Assembly: GCF_000171615.1 (NCBI RefSeq)
Contig: NZ_ABFU01000005.3
Span: forward strand, 1 to 58,980
DNA from: Bacillus coahuilensis m4-4
Lineage (GTDB): Bacteria > Bacillota > Bacilli > Bacillales > Bacillaceae_K
Direction: 5' to 3'
Length of the DNA stretch: 58,980 bases
Shown one piece after another: positions 37,876 through 47,154 of the stretch (its first letter is position 1; the number at the start of each line of letters is the position of its first letter). The notes beneath the pieces are model-generated. The model saw only the letters and a program-made list of their open reading frames with translations, did not search any database and had not been told where the DNA came from. The position numbers and the translations under genes were made by a program.

Positions 37876-38478
37876 TCAACATTTTTGTGCTTTTAAAATA
37901 TAGTAGCCTTTCTCCTTACCAACGACCTCAACTTCACCGAATAATTCTTCTAGTTTATCCATTGCTGAAGGAGCTCCTTGCTTCTTTTGAATGACTACCC
38001 AAAGCTCTCCTCCATTCCGAAGCTTATGAAAGCTTTGCTCAAAAATATCATGAACAACCTTTTTCCCAGCTCGAATAGGAGGATTCGTTAAGATTGCCGC
38101 AAAGCTCTCTTCCTTTACGGAATGTAATGTATCACTTCTATAGATCGATACATTTTGAACGTTGTTTAGAACGGCGTTTTCTTCAGCAAGAGATAGCGCT
38201 CTTTCATTCACATCGACCATATGTACCTGTCGGTTTTCATCCTCTTTTGCAAGGGATAACCCAATAGGGCCGTAGCCACATCCTACATCTAAGAACGGAC
38301 CATCTACAGCTGGTAGTTTAAAACATTCAAGTAGAGTACGAGAACCAAAATCTATTTCTGATTTTGAAAACACACCTTGATCCGTTTTAAATGTGAACGA
38401 GTGACCACGCAAGGTAAACTTGAACGATGTGGGTTTGCTCTCGACTGACGGATTATTTGTAAAATAGTGGTCTCCCAC
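37876..38478 (-). CDS. Class I SAM methyltransferase, RsmC/YbxB-like
   Basis: 200 residues. SAM-binding motif LDVGCGYGPIGLSLA (about 65-80), acidic motif VHMVDVNERAL, and catalytic NPPIRAGK typical of base N-methyltransferases of the RsmC/RlmG family. Same place as B. subtilis ybxB, between rplL and rpoB. An rRNA guanine target is inferred from the family, not shown. Separated from rplL by a strong terminator. Confidence 0.93.
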   Translation of the reverse strand: MGDHYFTNNPSVESKPTSFKFTLRGHSFTFKTDQGVFSKSEIDFGSRTLLECFKLPAVDGPFLDVGCGYGPIGLSLAKEDENRQVHMVDVNERALSLAEENAVLNNVQNVSIYRSDTLHSVKEESFAAILTNPPIRAGKKVVHDIFEQSFHKLRNGGELWVVIQKKQGAPSAMDKLEELFGEVEVVGKEKGYYILKAQKC

Positions 38479-38548
38479 AATTCATCCCTCCAGGAGTTTG
38501 GTTGGTGAAGCAATCCACTCTAAAATATCCTTTGAAAAGGTAAAAGTC

Positions 38549-38582
38549 AAAAAAAGCTCGCTAACGTAAGCGAGCTTTTTTC
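38549..38582. terminator. Terminator between rplL and ybxB-like gene
   Basis: AAAAAGCTCGCT / AGCGAGCTTTTTT with a six-base loop. A- and T-runs on both sides make it effective on either strand; here it ends the rplJ-rplL transcript. Confidence 0.92.
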
Positions 38583-38598
38583 TATAGGAAAAGAAGAA

Positions 38599-38964
38599 TT
38601 ACTTAACTTCTACAACCGCGCCAACTTCTTCAAGTTTAGCTTTTAGTTCTTCAGCTTCTTCTTTCGCGATACCTTCTTTAAGTGCTTTTGGAGTGTTGTC
38701 AACTAGTTCTTTCGCTTCTTTTAGTCCAAGACCAGTGATTTCACGTACTACTTTGATAACTTTGATCTTAGAAGCACCCGCAGATTCTAGTACTAGATCA
38801 AATTCAGTTTGCTCAGCTGCAGCGTCTCCACCAGCAGCTCCACCCATAACAGCTACAGGAGCTGCAGCAGTTACTCCAAATTCTTCTTCAATTGCTTTAA
38901 CTAGATCGTTCAGTTCAAGAACGGTCATTTCTTTAATCGCATCAATGATTTGTTCTTTAGTCAT
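38599..38964 (-). CDS. rplL: 50S ribosomal protein L7/L12
   Basis: 121 residues. N-terminal dimerisation domain ([31 protein letters not shown]), Ala/Gly hinge ([14 protein letters not shown]), and the factor-binding C-terminal domain ([24 protein letters not shown]). Forms the stalk with L10 encoded upstream. Confidence 0.98.
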   Translation of the reverse strand: MTKEQIIDAIKEMTVLELNDLVKAIEEEFGVTAAAPVAVMGGAAGGDAAAEQTEFDLVLESAGASKIKVIKVVREITGLGLKEAKELVDNTPKALKEGIAKEEAEELKAKLEEVGAVVEVK

Positions 38965-39018
38965 TGTATATTTCCTCCTTAGAAAATGTTTTTAATTTTT
39001 TAATAGACTAACCGATAA

Positions 39019-39519
39019 TTAAGCGCCTTGTTCTTCTTTCTGGTCAGCAACTGCTTTAGTTGCAAGAGCGAAGTTGCGCATTGGAGCTTGAAGTACAGAA
39101 AGTAGCATAGACAGTAAGCCGTCGCGTGATGGAAGTTCAGCAAGAGCTTTCACTTCTTCCGCAGAAGCAACATTACCTTCGATGACACCTGCTTTAATTT
39201 CAAGCGCTTCGTGTTTTTTCGCGAAGTCGTTAAGAATTTTAGCTGGAGCTATAACGTCTTCTGCACTGAACGCAATTGCGTTTGGACCAGTAAGAGATTC
39301 GTTTAATGCACCAAGCTCAACTGATTCAGCTGCACGGCGAACCATAGAGTTTTTAAGAACTTTGAATTCAACGCCTGCTTCACGCATTTGTTTACGAAGC
39401 TCTGTTACTTCCGCAACCTTAAGACCACGGTAGTCAACTACTACTACAGATACACTGCTTTTAAACTTATCAGCAATCTCAGAAACTAAAACTTTCTTTT
39501 GTTCAATTACACTGCTCAT
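39019..39519 (-). CDS. rplJ: 50S ribosomal protein L10
   Basis: 166 residues from [12 protein letters not shown]; the in-frame start at 39552 would add 11 residues that contain the ribosome binding site (AGGAGGTG). [31 protein letters not shown] and the C-terminal helix for L12 dimers. L10 (with L12) represses its own mRNA in B. subtilis through the leader just upstream. Confidence 0.98.
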   Translation of the reverse strand: MSSVIEQKKVLVSEIADKFKSSVSVVVVDYRGLKVAEVTELRKQMREAGVEFKVLKNSMVRRAAESVELGALNESLTGPNAIAFSAEDVIAPAKILNDFAKKHEALEIKAGVIEGNVASAEEVKALAELPSRDGLLSMLLSVLQAPMRNFALATKAVADQKEEQGA

Positions 39520-39575
39520 CTTTACACCTCCTAGGTTATGATAGATGAACATTTATACCGTTCAAAGACATATAA

Positions 39576-39715
39576 AATGCCCTCGCACTTTAGGAAGACA
39601 CGAGGGCAATAAGAATTAACGTCAAATGACAAGATAATCTATATCGCATGACCTCGGCAGGAAATTAAGCCAAATGGCACCTACTGTCTCCGGTACAAAT
39701 GTTATTTATTTAAAC
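39576..39715 (-). ncRNA. L10 leader with attenuator (rplJ 5' UTR)
   Basis: Transcribed leader between the rplJ promoter and rplJ. It contains a conserved-looking stretch (GTACCGGAGACAGTAGGTG, then CTTAATTTCCTGCCG at about 39640-39700) and ends in an intrinsic terminator GCCCTCG / CGAGGGC followed by ATTTTAT (39608-39571). This is the known L10 leader layout in Bacillota, in which L10-L12 binding favours termination. Confidence 0.8.
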
Positions 39716-39725
39716 AACAGAATTT

Positions 39726-39754
39726 ATTATATAACCTGTTGCGCGTAAAGTCAA
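39726..39754 (-). promoter_or_regulatory. Sigma-A promoter of rplJ-rplL
   Basis: Minus strand TTGACT (39754-39749) and perfect TATAAT (39731-39726), 17-base spacer, just after the rplA stop. Confidence 0.85.
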
Positions 39755-39765
39755 TATGGTAATGA

Positions 39766-40464
39766 TTACTTAACTGTTACAGTTGAAGGATCAACTTTAA
39801 CGCCAGGTCCCATAGTTGAAGTTACAGTTACAGACTTCATGTACGTACCTTTAGCAGCTGAAGGTTTAACTTTTAATAATGTATCATATACAGTTTGGAA
39901 GTTTTCAACAAGCTTGTCGTTTTCGAAAGATACTTTACCAACTGGAACGTGTACGATACCAGCTTTGTCAGCGCGGTATTCTACTTTACCAGCTTTGATT
40001 TCGTTAACAGCTTTTGTTACGTCAAATGTAACTGTACCCGTTTTAGGGTTTGGCATTAAACCTTTAGGCCCTAATACACGACCAAGTTTACCAACTTCAC
40101 CCATCATGTCTGGAGTCGCAACGATTACATCAAAATCGAACCAACCTTGGTTAATTTTGTTGATGAAGTCTGCATCTCCAACGAAGTCAGCTCCAGCAGC
40201 TTCCGCTTCTTTCGCTTTCTCACCTTTAGCAAATACTAATACACGTTGAGTTTTACCAGTTCCGTTTGGAAGTACAACTGCCCCACGAACCTGTTGGTCA
40301 TTTTTACGAACGTCGATACCAAGACGGAAAGCCGCCTCAACTGTCGCGTCAAATTTAACTGTGCTTGTTTTTTTAGCAAGTTCAATCGCTTCTTCGATTG
40401 AGTATGCTACTGTGCGATCTACAAGCTTCGCAGCTTCAAGATACTTTTTACCTTTTTTAGCCAT
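39766..40464 (-). CDS. rplA: 50S ribosomal protein L1
   Basis: 232 residues. [68 protein letters not shown], and [24 protein letters not shown]. Builds the mobile L1 stalk that binds E-site tRNA and commonly represses rplK-rplA mRNA. The gap before it contains an 11-base perfect hairpin. Confidence 0.98.
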   Translation of the reverse strand: MAKKGKKYLEAAKLVDRTVAYSIEEAIELAKKTSTVKFDATVEAAFRLGIDVRKNDQQVRGAVVLPNGTGKTQRVLVFAKGEKAKEAEAAGADFVGDADFINKINQGWFDFDVIVATPDMMGEVGKLGRVLGPKGLMPNPKTGTVTFDVTKAVNEIKAGKVEYRADKAGIVHVPVGKVSFENDKLVENFQTVYDTLLKVKPSAAKGTYMKSVTVTSTMGPGVKVDPSTVTVK

Positions 40465-40513
40465 TTTATATTTCCTCCTTATGTGGTTTTAGCGGAATAA
40501 CCTCCCACGAAAT

Positions 40514-40555
40514 AAGGTTGCGAGATAAGAAGATTCTCTCAAGACTCGCAACCTT
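40514..40555. repeat. Perfect 11-base inverted repeat between rplK and rplA
   Basis: AAGGTTGCGAG (40514-40524) and CTCGCAACCTT (40545-40555) with a 20-base loop. No proper T tract on the minus strand. Could be a processing site, a weak terminator, or an L1-related structure. Confidence 0.7.
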
Positions 40556-40576
40556 TTCCAACGAATAGCAGAAGAA

Positions 40577-41002
40577 TTAGTCTTCTACTACGATTCCCAT
40601 ACTACGTGCAGTACCTTCAACCATACGCATTGCAGACTCAACGTTTGCAGCGTTTAGATCCGGCATTTTTGTTTCAGCAATCTCACGTACTTTGTCACGC
40701 TTGATTGTTGCAACTTTATTACGGTTTGGTTCACCAGAACCAGACTCAATTCCAACAGCTTTCTTAAGAAGAACAGCAGCTGGAGGAGTTTTCGTAATGA
40801 ATGTAAATGAACGGTCTTCAAAAACCGAAATTTCAACTGGAATGATAAGACCAGCTTGGTCAGCAGTACGAGCGTTGAACTCCTTACAGAATCCCATGAT
40901 GTTAACACCGGCTTGACCTAATGCAGGACCAACTGGTGGCGCTGGGTTTGCTTTACCAGCAGGAATTTGTAATTTAACAACTTTAATTACTTTTTTAGCC
41001 AC
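40577..41002 (-). CDS. rplK: 50S ribosomal protein L11
   Basis: 141 residues starting at GTG 41002 ([43 protein letters not shown]). AAGGAGGTG stands upstream at six-base spacing; the ATG at 41011 is too close to it. Central [13 protein letters not shown] and C-terminal [12 protein letters not shown]. Binds the GTPase centre of 23S rRNA and the thiostrepton site. Confidence 0.98.
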   Translation of the reverse strand: MAKKVIKVVKLQIPAGKANPAPPVGPALGQAGVNIMGFCKEFNARTADQAGLIIPVEISVFEDRSFTFITKTPPAAVLLKKAVGIESGSGEPNRNKVATIKRDKVREIAETKMPDLNAANVESAMRMVEGTARSMGIVVED

Positions 41003-41101
41003 GAGACACACCTCCTTAAAGTCCGTGATGTGGTAATAGGGGATTTTCCCCTCCCACTCAATGTGAAAAATGCATAAGCAATTTAAAAAACAATAAACGA
41101 T

Positions 41102-41128
41102 GTCAGTTTATCGTCTAGACATACTGAC
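41102..41128. repeat. Hairpin in the rplK leader
   Basis: GTCAGT / ACTGAC arms with an inner TCTAGA, directly after the rplK promoter. Probably the 5' stem of the mRNA; a possible regulatory site. Confidence 0.5.
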
Positions 41129-41135
41129 TTTAGAA

Positions 41136-41164
41136 ATACTACCACTTTTTAAAGTGCATTTCAA
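41136..41164 (-). promoter_or_regulatory. Sigma-A promoter of rplK-rplA
   Basis: Minus strand TTGAAA (41164-41159) and TAGTAT (41141-41136), 17-base spacer, just beyond the nusG stop. Confidence 0.7.
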
Positions 41165-41172
41165 GTTTTTCC

Positions 41173-41707
41173 TTATAATTTCTCAATTTGTGTAAAATCA
41201 AGTTCTACCGGTGTTTCACGACCGAACATATTGACTAACACTTTTATTTTGGATTTAGCCACATCAATTTCTTCGATTGATCCAGTGAAGTTTGCGAATG
41301 GTCCTTCTTTCACCGTAACCGTTTCACCTAATTCGAAATCAATATCCACTCGCTTTTCTTCCATGCCCATGGATTTAAGAATAAATTGAACTTCCTCTGG
41401 TAAAAGAGCTGTTGGCTTAGAACCAGAGCCTGCAGAACCTACGAATCCAGTTACACCTGGAGTATTCCGTACAACATACCAAGAATCGTCAGTCATAACG
41501 ATCTCTACAAGCACGTATCCAGGGAATACTTTACGCTTTACGACTTTCTTTTTACCTATTTTTTATATCTGTTTCTTCTTCTTCTGGTACAATTACACGG
41601 AAGATCTTATCTTGCATTCCCATCGTTTCGACGCGTTTCTCAAGATTTGTCTTTACCTTGTTCTCGTAACCAGAATATGTGTGAACAACATACCAGTTTT
41701 TCTCCAT
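41173..41707 (-). CDS. nusG: Transcription factor NusG (interrupted by a one-base insertion)
   Basis: Elongation factor with an NGN domain that binds RNA polymerase and a C-terminal KOW domain. The N-terminal part [19 protein letters not shown] runs to EEEETDIKN, then hits TAG. The downstream frame resumes [24 protein letters not shown] and ends at 41173 ([29 protein letters not shown]). Removing one base around 41557-41564 joins them into 177 residues, the B. subtilis size. Start ATG 41707 has an unusual ribosome binding site separated by a hairpin. Confidence 0.95.
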
Positions 41708-41712
41708 ATCTT

Positions 41713-41736
41713 AAGGACCTAAAGTCCTTCCCTCCT
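41713..41736 (-). promoter_or_regulatory. Ribosome binding site bypass hairpin before nusG
   Basis: Minus strand: GGAGGG, then stem AAGGAC / GTCCTT with a five-base loop, then AAGAT and the ATG. The linear distance from GGAGGG to ATG is 22 bases, far too long; folding the 17-base stem-loop leaves five bases. A weaker AGGT nine bases before the ATG is the alternative when unfolded. Confidence 0.55.
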
Positions 41737-41766
41737 CTAGTTACAAATTCAATTTTTTGGCAAATT

Positions 41767-41786
41767 AAAAAACCCGTTAAACGGGT
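41767..41786 (-). terminator. Intrinsic terminator between secE and nusG
   Basis: Minus strand ACCCGT / ACGGGT with a tiny loop followed by TTTTTTAA. Lies inside the secE-nusG gap, so it can attenuate nusG expression. Confidence 0.75.
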
Positions 41787-41870
41787 CCTTTAAAGAGATT
41801 CCTATTTCTTCCTCAACATTATACCATGTATGAGGACGAGTTATACAGAATTCTTTTTTGAAACTCTCAA

Positions 41871-42050
41871 TTATAGAATCAAATCCATAAGTGTAGAGAT
41901 TCCAAAATCTACTGCTGCGAAAAATAACGCAACAAATACAACCGTGGAAATGACGGTAATCGTATAACGAGTTAGCTCTTTTCTTTTAGGCCAGCTCGTC
42001 TTTTTCATCTCTAACGAGACGTTACGGAAAAACTTAGCGATGTTTGCCAT
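41871..42050 (-). CDS. secE: Preprotein translocase subunit SecE
   Basis: 59 residues from MANIAKFFRNVSLEMKKTSWPKRKELTRYT, one amphipathic helix plus one membrane span (VISTVVFVALFFAAVDFGI). The short single-span form typical of Gram-positive bacteria. Frames extending to 42122 are rejected since GGAGGTT lies right before ATG 42050. Clamps the SecY channel. Confidence 0.97.
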   Translation of the reverse strand: MANIAKFFRNVSLEMKKTSWPKRKELTRYTITVISTVVFVALFFAAVDFGISTLMDLIL

Positions 42051-42085
42051 ATATGTGTAACCTCCAAGCTTAAAATAGGTGGGGC

Positions 42086-42232
42086 TTACTTGGTTTGCTT
42101 GTGTAAGGTGTGAGCATTGCAATGTTTGCAGTACTTTTTTACCTCGAGTCGTTCACCCTGCTGTTCTTTCTTCGGAGTTGAGTAATTCCTTGAGCCACAG
42201 GTTGAGCATTCTAATGTTTGCTTTTGGGACAT
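42086..42232 (-). CDS. rpmG: 50S ribosomal protein L33, zinc-binding form
   Basis: 48 residues: [19 protein letters not shown] ... [18 protein letters not shown]. The two C-x2-C pairs (CSTC, CKHC) are intact, so this is a zinc-dependent L33. GAAGGTGA precedes the ATG. Same place as in B. subtilis, between sigH and secE. Confidence 0.96.
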   Translation of the reverse strand: MSQKQTLECSTCGSRNYSTPKKEQQGERLEVKKYCKHCNAHTLHKQTK

Positions 42233-42279
42233 TTAGCTCACCTTCTGTAATGAAAATGAAATACTTTTAATCTTCTAAA

Positions 42280-42308
42280 AAAATAACACGAGAATACTAC
42301 TGTGTCAA
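42280..42308 (-). promoter_or_regulatory. Sigma-A promoter of rpmG-secE-nusG
   Basis: Minus strand TTGACA (42308-42303) and TATTTT (42285-42280), 17-base spacer, in the sigH-rpmG gap. Confidence 0.7.
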
Positions 42309-42333
42309 TAACCGATCAAATTCGTCACTAGGA

Positions 42334-42984
42334 TTAATGAGTCATTTCTCTCACTTCTAAATAGCGCTCTAGCTTACGTTTCACACGTTGTAATGCGTTA
42401 TCAATAGACTTAACATGTCGGTCTAATAACTCTGAAATTTCCTGGTAGGACTGCCCGTCTAAATAGAGTGCCAATACTTCTCGCTCTAAATCACTTAAAA
42501 TTTCAGCCATCTTATCTTCCATGTTAGAAAACTCTTCCCGACTAACAATAAGTTCCTGTGGATCAAGTGTTTTTGCAGGGGTAATGATATCCATTAATGT
42601 CCGGTCCGATTCTTCGTCATAGATAGGCTTATCCAGTGAAACATAGGAATTAAGGGGTATATGCTTCTGTCTAGTCGCCGTCTTGATCGCGGTAATAATT
42701 TGGCGAGTAATACATAGCTCTGCAAAGGCTTTAAAAGAGGCTAGCTTGTCCCCTTTATAGTCTCTGATTGCCTTGTATAAGCCAATCATTCCTTCTTGAA
42801 CAATATCTTCCCGATCCGCTCCAATTAAAAAATAAGAACGTGCTTTCGCTCGCACAAAATTCCTGTATTTATGAATCAGGAAATCTAATGCATCACTATT
42901 TCCATTATGAATTAAGTCTATTACCACTTCATCTTCTAGTCCCTCTAAATGTATCGCATTCATGTTATCGTCTAGACTCAACAC
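42334..42984 (-). CDS. sigH: RNA polymerase sigma-H factor
   Basis: Sigma-70 family factor for the transition to stationary phase and early sporulation. Region 2: YRNFVRAKARSYFLIGADREDIVQEGMIGLYKAIRDY; region 4 helix-turn-helix: LDGQSYQEISELLDRHVKSIDNALQRVKRKLE. I take GTG 42984 as start because GGAGGG sits four to five bases upstream; TTG 42981 is equally possible. The in-frame ATG at 43023 lacks a site. About 216 residues. Confidence 0.95.
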   Translation of the reverse strand: MLSLDDNMNAIHLEGLEDEVVIDLIHNGNSDALDFLIHKYRNFVRAKARSYFLIGADREDIVQEGMIGLYKAIRDYKGDKLASFKAFAELCITRQIITAIKTATRQKHIPLNSYVSLDKPIYDEESDRTLMDIITPAKTLDPQELIVSREEFSNMEDKMAEILSDLEREVLALYLDGQSYQEISELLDRHVKSIDNALQRVKRKLERYLEVREMTH

Positions 42985-43054
42985 GTATCCCTCCGAACGC
43001 AGAAAAGCAATAGATATGTCCATTATACTGTAGGCTTTTGGAATCTACAACCTC

Positions 43055-43567
43055 TCACGAGTCCCCTCGACGCCATTTTTCAAAAATTTCTGCAACTTCT
43101 GTTGGTATGTCAATTTTCGACAATGGCTTTTCGTCAGAAATCTTTTTAGCTCGACGTGATATGCGATTTTGAATCAATTTTATTTCAGTATGAAGTTCTC
43201 GTGCTGACTTTCTTAACGCACCTTGAGCAAAGATGACCCACTGCTCTGTGAAGTCTGAAGTCGCAACATGCACTTCCGTTCGAATGTTGGTTAGTTCTAT
43301 TGCTAATTTCTCAATCCGCTCATCGGCCGTTTCTTTTTCTCTTGTATAAAGAACATCCACATTATAATTACGATATTTTTTACCAATTCCTTGTACGAAA
43401 TGTGCATCAAAAACAACGATTACTTTAAATCCTGTATAGCCTTGATAGTCTGCCAACCATTCTACTAGTATGTCTCTCGCTTGCGAGAGGTCATTGTTTT
43501 TGTAGCGCTTTAGCTCCGGCCAAGCACCAATCATGTTATAGCCATCAACAAGTAGGATCTGCTCCAT
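43055..43567 (-). CDS. rae1: Rae1 (YacP), ribosome-associated endoribonuclease
   Basis: 170 residues, NYN/PIN-like domain: LLVDGYNMIGAWPEL at the N-terminus, VIVVFDAHFV, YTREKETADERIEKLA and VATSDFTEQ carry the acidic residues. In B. subtilis it cleaves certain mRNAs in the ribosomal A site. Five bases after rlmB, so likely co-transcribed. Confidence 0.93.
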   Translation of the reverse strand: MEQILLVDGYNMIGAWPELKRYKNNDLSQARDILVEWLADYQGYTGFKVIVVFDAHFVQGIGKKYRNYNVDVLYTREKETADERIEKLAIELTNIRTEVHVATSDFTEQWVIFAQGALRKSARELHTEIKLIQNRISRRAKKISDEKPLSKIDIPTEVAEIFEKWRRGDS

Positions 43568-43572
43568 TTTCG

Positions 43573-44313
43573 TTATCCTTCTAACGGATAACGTTTTCGA
43601 TGAACTTCGTAGAGAAGAAGGCTAGCAGCTACTGAAGCATTTAAGGACGTAACATGACCTCTCATAGGTAGTTGGACAAGAAAATCACACTTTTCTTTAA
43701 CGAGACGACTCATCCCTTTTCCTTCACTCCCTATTACTAAGCAAAGTGGCATAGATGCATCCATTTGTCTGTAGTCTTGTTTTCCTTTTGCATCTGTACC
43801 GGTTACCCAAATTCCACGTTCCTTGAGTTCATCTATCGTTTGAGACAGGTTGGTGACACGAGCGACTGGAATATGCTCAATCGCACCTGTAGATGCTTTC
43901 GCTACGGTAGCAGTCAGCCCCACAGCACGCCTTTTTGGAATAATGATACCATGCGCTCCCACAGCGTCGGCTGTTCTCATGATACTTCCAAGATTATGAG
44001 GGTCTTCTAATTCATCTAATAATAATACAAGGGGAGTTTCCCCTCTAGATTCAGCTAATGCAAACATATCATCAAGTGAAGAGTACTGATACGCTGCGAC
44101 TTGCGCAACAACCCCTTGGTGGTTGGATACCATTTGATCCATTTTTTTCTTTGGAACGAATAATACCTGTACACTGGATTCTTTAGCTAGTCCTAAAACT
44201 TGCTGCATTTGACCCTTTTGAGAACCTTCTGCAACCCAGATTTTATTAATATCACGACCTGCTTTTAACGCTTCAATAACTGGATTTTTTCCAGCAATAT
44301 AATCGGTTGACAT
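43573..44313 (-). CDS. rlmB: 23S rRNA (guanosine-2'-O-)-methyltransferase RlmB
   Basis: 246 residues. N-terminal L30e-like substrate-binding domain (GKNPVIEALKAGRDINKIWVAEG), then a SPOUT knot: LLDELEDPHNLGSIMRTADAVGAHGIIIP, ASTGAIEHIPVARVTNL and LVIGSEGKGMSRLV..LPMRGHVTSLNASVAAS. Matches YacO. Confidence 0.95.
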   Translation of the reverse strand: MSTDYIAGKNPVIEALKAGRDINKIWVAEGSQKGQMQQVLGLAKESSVQVLFVPKKKMDQMVSNHQGVVAQVAAYQYSSLDDMFALAESRGETPLVLLLDELEDPHNLGSIMRTADAVGAHGIIIPKRRAVGLTATVAKASTGAIEHIPVARVTNLSQTIDELKERGIWVTGTDAKGKQDYRQMDASMPLCLVIGSEGKGMSRLVKEKCDFLVQLPMRGHVTSLNASVAASLLLYEVHRKRYPLEG

Positions 44314-44332
44314 ACTATATGCCCCCTTTCCT

Positions 44333-44725
44333 TTACACCAAAATTTTCTTCATTAATTCCTCTATCCGTTCTTCTCTACCTAGAAGATGTAGGTACCCAA
44401 TAACCGCTTCAAATGCTGAGCTGTAGCGATACGTTTGAACATCTGTATTCTTAGGGACAGATCCACTTTTAGCATTCCGTCCCCTTCTTAATACAGATTG
44501 TTCTTCTTCTGATAACACGTCTCCCTCTAACCAGCTCTTCACAATTTCTGCTTGTGCTTTAGCGGAAACATAACGAGTAGCTTCCTTGTGTAGAATATGA
44601 GGCTTCACTTTTCCTTTTTCAATGAGGTATTGACGTACATACACTTCATAAATCGCATCGCCCATATACGCTAGTACTAGAGGGTTAAGCTGCTTAACAT
44701 CAAGCTTTGTTTCAGAGCTACTCAC
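44333..44725 (-). CDS. mrnC: Mini-ribonuclease III
   Basis: 130 residues. RNase III catalytic domain without the dsRNA-binding domain: [26 protein letters not shown], and [31 protein letters not shown]. Matures 23S rRNA ends in B. subtilis. Directly follows cysS with no gap. Confidence 0.96.
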   Translation of the reverse strand: MSSSETKLDVKQLNPLVLAYMGDAIYEVYVRQYLIEKGKVKPHILHKEATRYVSAKAQAEIVKSWLEGDVLSEEEQSVLRRGRNAKSGSVPKNTDVQTYRYSSAFEAVIGYLHLLGREERIEELMKKILV

Positions 44726-46129
44726 TTAAGACCCTCTCTTCCAACGTGTACCTTGAGGCGTATCTTCAAGCACAATGTTCATCTCTTTTAATTTGTCACG
44801 AATTTCATCTGAGCGTTTAAAATCACAATTCTTACGCGCTTGTATGCGTTCTTCAATGAGCTTTTCAATCTCTTCGTCAAGAAGCTCTGCTTCTCCCGAA
44901 AGCTTTAACCCCAAAACGTCAAACAATTCTTCAAACGTCTGTGTAAATTCGTCTAATACACGCACCTCTGTATTTTCTTCCATCAAGTAATAGTTCCCTT
45001 GTTTGGATAAGTCAAACAGAACCGAGATAGCATTCGCTGTATTAAAATCGTCATCCATCGCTTGGATGAATTGTTTTTTAAGCTCAGCTATTTGGCCTAC
45101 CCACTTTTCAGTACCTTCTCCTAAGTTCACGCTTGATTCTTTGCGGTACGTGATGTTTTGGTACGTCGTTCGTAATCGATCTAATGCGGTCTTTGTATTC
45201 TCTACTAGGTCCGCACTGTAGTTGATTGGATGACGATAGTGAACAGATAGCATAAAGAAGCGAAGTACCTGCGGGTCAGTTTCTTTAATGATATCGTGAA
45301 CTAACACAAAGTTTCCAAGCGACTTTGACATCTTCTCGTTATCTATATTAATATAGCCGTTATGCATCCAATACTTTGCAAAAGGCTTCCCTGTTAAGGC
45401 CTCTGATTGTGCAATTTCATTCTCATGGTGAGGGAATGTTAAATCTTGCCCACCAGCATGAATATCAATCGTATCACCTAAATACTTTCTCACCATCGCA
45501 GAGCACTCAATATGCCACCCAGGACGACCTTTACCGAAAGGACTGCTCCAATAAATTTCTCCTTCTTTCGCTGCCTTCCATAACACAAAGTCTAGGGGAT
45601 CTTCTTTTTTCTCCCCTACTTCAATACGTGCACCGGATTGAAGATCTTCTATCGGTTGGTGAGAGAGCTTTCCGTACCCTTCAAATTTCTTTGTACGGTA
45701 ATACACATCACCTTGTGATTCGTATGCATATCCTTTATCCATTAGAGCTGAAATAAACTCAATAATGATATCAATATTCTCTGTTACACGAGGATGTAAG
45801 TCCGCTTTACTGCATCCAAGTGCCGCCGTATCTTCAAAGTAAGCATCAATAAAGCGTTCAGCAATAGTCGGTACATCTTCACCTAATTCATTTGCCGCTT
45901 TGATCAGCTTATCGTCTACATCTGTAAAATTAGAAACAAAGTTCACGGCGTATCCTCTGTATTCTAAATAGCGACGCACCGTATCATATACGATCGCTGG
46001 TCTTGCATTACCAATGTGAATGTAATTGTATACGGTCGGACCACATACATACATTTTTACCTTTCCTTCTTCTAGAGGCACGAACGGCTCTTTTTTACGT
46101 GTCAACGTATTATATAATTGAATACTCAT
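44726..46129 (-). CDS. cysS: Cysteinyl-tRNA synthetase
   Basis: 467 residues, class I. Zinc/active-site [15 protein letters not shown] (with HIGN for HIGH), [19 protein letters not shown] and KMSKSLGN. Charges tRNA-Cys. ATG overlaps the cysE stop by four bases, so the two are translationally coupled and share T-box control. Confidence 0.98.
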   Translation of the reverse strand: MSIQLYNTLTRKKEPFVPLEEGKVKMYVCGPTVYNYIHIGNARPAIVYDTVRRYLEYRGYAVNFVSNFTDVDDKLIKAANELGEDVPTIAERFIDAYFEDTAALGCSKADLHPRVTENIDIIIEFISALMDKGYAYESQGDVYYRTKKFEGYGKLSHQPIEDLQSGARIEVGEKKEDPLDFVLWKAAKEGEIYWSSPFGKGRPGWHIECSAMVRKYLGDTIDIHAGGQDLTFPHHENEIAQSEALTGKPFAKYWMHNGYINIDNEKMSKSLGNFVLVHDIIKETDPQVLRFFMLSVHYRHPINYSADLVENTKTALDRLRTTYQNITYRKESSVNLGEGTEKWVGQIAELKKQFIQAMDDDFNTANAISVLFDLSKQGNYYLMEENTEVRVLDEFTQTFEELFDVLGLKLSGEAELLDEEIEKLIEERIQARKNCDFKRSDEIRDKLKEMNIVLEDTPQGTRWKRGS

Positions 46130-46776
46130 ATGAGATCCCCCTTCTTCTCAGCTTCTTTTAGCTGTTGTCGTAATTCTTGTATTTCTCTTTCCATCTCTGA
46201 ACAACGCTCAGCAATAGGGTCTGGTAAATCACTGTGATTAAAGTCCTTCTTCACTCTCACGCCGTCTTGAATCACGACCGTGCCCGGTATCCCTACTACC
46301 GTAGAATTAGGCGGTACATCCTTTAACACAACGGACCCTGCCCCTATTTTTGAATTCTCTCCTACTGTTATAGAGCCTAACACCTTTGCTCCAGCGGCAA
46401 TCAACGCATTACTTTCAACCGTTGGGTGGCGCTTTCCCTTTTCTTTACCGGTACCACCTAGAGTAACTCCTTGATAAAGAGTGACGTTATCACCAATTTC
46501 ACAGGTCTCGCCCACGACCACTCCCATTCCATGATCGATGAAAAATCTTCTGCCAATTTTAGCGCCAGGGTGGATTTCTATACCTGTGAAAAATCGACTA
46601 ATTTGCGAAATCATGCGAGCGAGGAAATATAATTTTCGTTTATAAAAGAAATGAGCGATACGATGAGACCAAATAGCATGAAGCCCGGCATACGTTAAGA
46701 TGACTTCAAAATAGCTTCTCGCTGCAGGATCTTGCTCGAATATGACGTCGATATCTTCTTTGAAAAGCTTAAACAT
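46126..46776 (-). CDS. cysE: Serine O-acetyltransferase
   Basis: 216 residues from [20 protein letters not shown]; the ORF extension to 46854 runs through the T-box terminator. Left-handed beta-helix repeats ([54 protein letters not shown]). Makes O-acetylserine, the first step of cysteine synthesis. Confidence 0.97.
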   Translation of the reverse strand: MFKLFKEDIDVIFEQDPAARSYFEVILTYAGLHAIWSHRIAHFFYKRKLYFLARMISQISRFFTGIEIHPGAKIGRRFFIDHGMGVVVGETCEIGDNVTLYQGVTLGGTGKEKGKRHPTVESNALIAAGAKVLGSITVGENSKIGAGSVVLKDVPPNSTVVGIPGTVVIQDGVRVKKDFNHSDLPDPIAERCSEMEREIQELRQQLKEAEKKGDLI

Positions 46777-46803
46777 TTTGTGTTCCTCCTTTCTCATTAC
46801 AAA

Positions 46804-47075
46804 TAAAAAAACGCCTCTGTCATCATGACAGAGACGCAGTTGGCGCGGTTCCACTCTGTTTAAGGTAATTCACTTACCTTCAACTTAAACCTGTTAACGG
46901 TGGGTACCGCCCCTGTCTACTTCCCTTTATTCGACAGTGGACTCCGAGGGGCATTTCGGAAACAGAGAGGCTAAACCACTTTCAGCCAAGGTGGTTCTCT
47001 CTAAGAGCATCTGCTTCGTACTTCTCCTCATCAACGCTTTTATGATGATAGTGTAAGGATGAATGTCAGGGAAAA
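46804..47075 (-). promoter_or_regulatory. T-box leader controlling cysE-cysS
   Basis: Minus strand order: a stem I region near 47030-46940 with an AAGTA element, a UGC triplet (46953-46951, preceded by GAAA) that fits a cysteine specifier, the diagnostic T-box AGAGTGGAACCGCG (about 46857-46844) and the terminator CGTCTCTGTCA / TGACAGAGGCG with seven T (46838-46804). Uncharged tRNA-Cys would favour readthrough. Fills most of the gap between gltX and cysE. Confidence 0.9.
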
Positions 47076-47125
47076 ACATTCCCCACTGACCTTACCCTTC
47101 GATACGTTTTTTGGTGATTAGTTAT

Positions 47126-47154
47126 AATATATTACAGTATCTCCAATTTGTTAA
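47126..47154 (-). promoter_or_regulatory. Possible promoter before the cysE T-box
   Basis: Minus strand TTAACA (47154-47149), 17 bases, TATATT (47131-47126). The -35 overlaps the gltX stop codon. Modest match. Confidence 0.4.
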
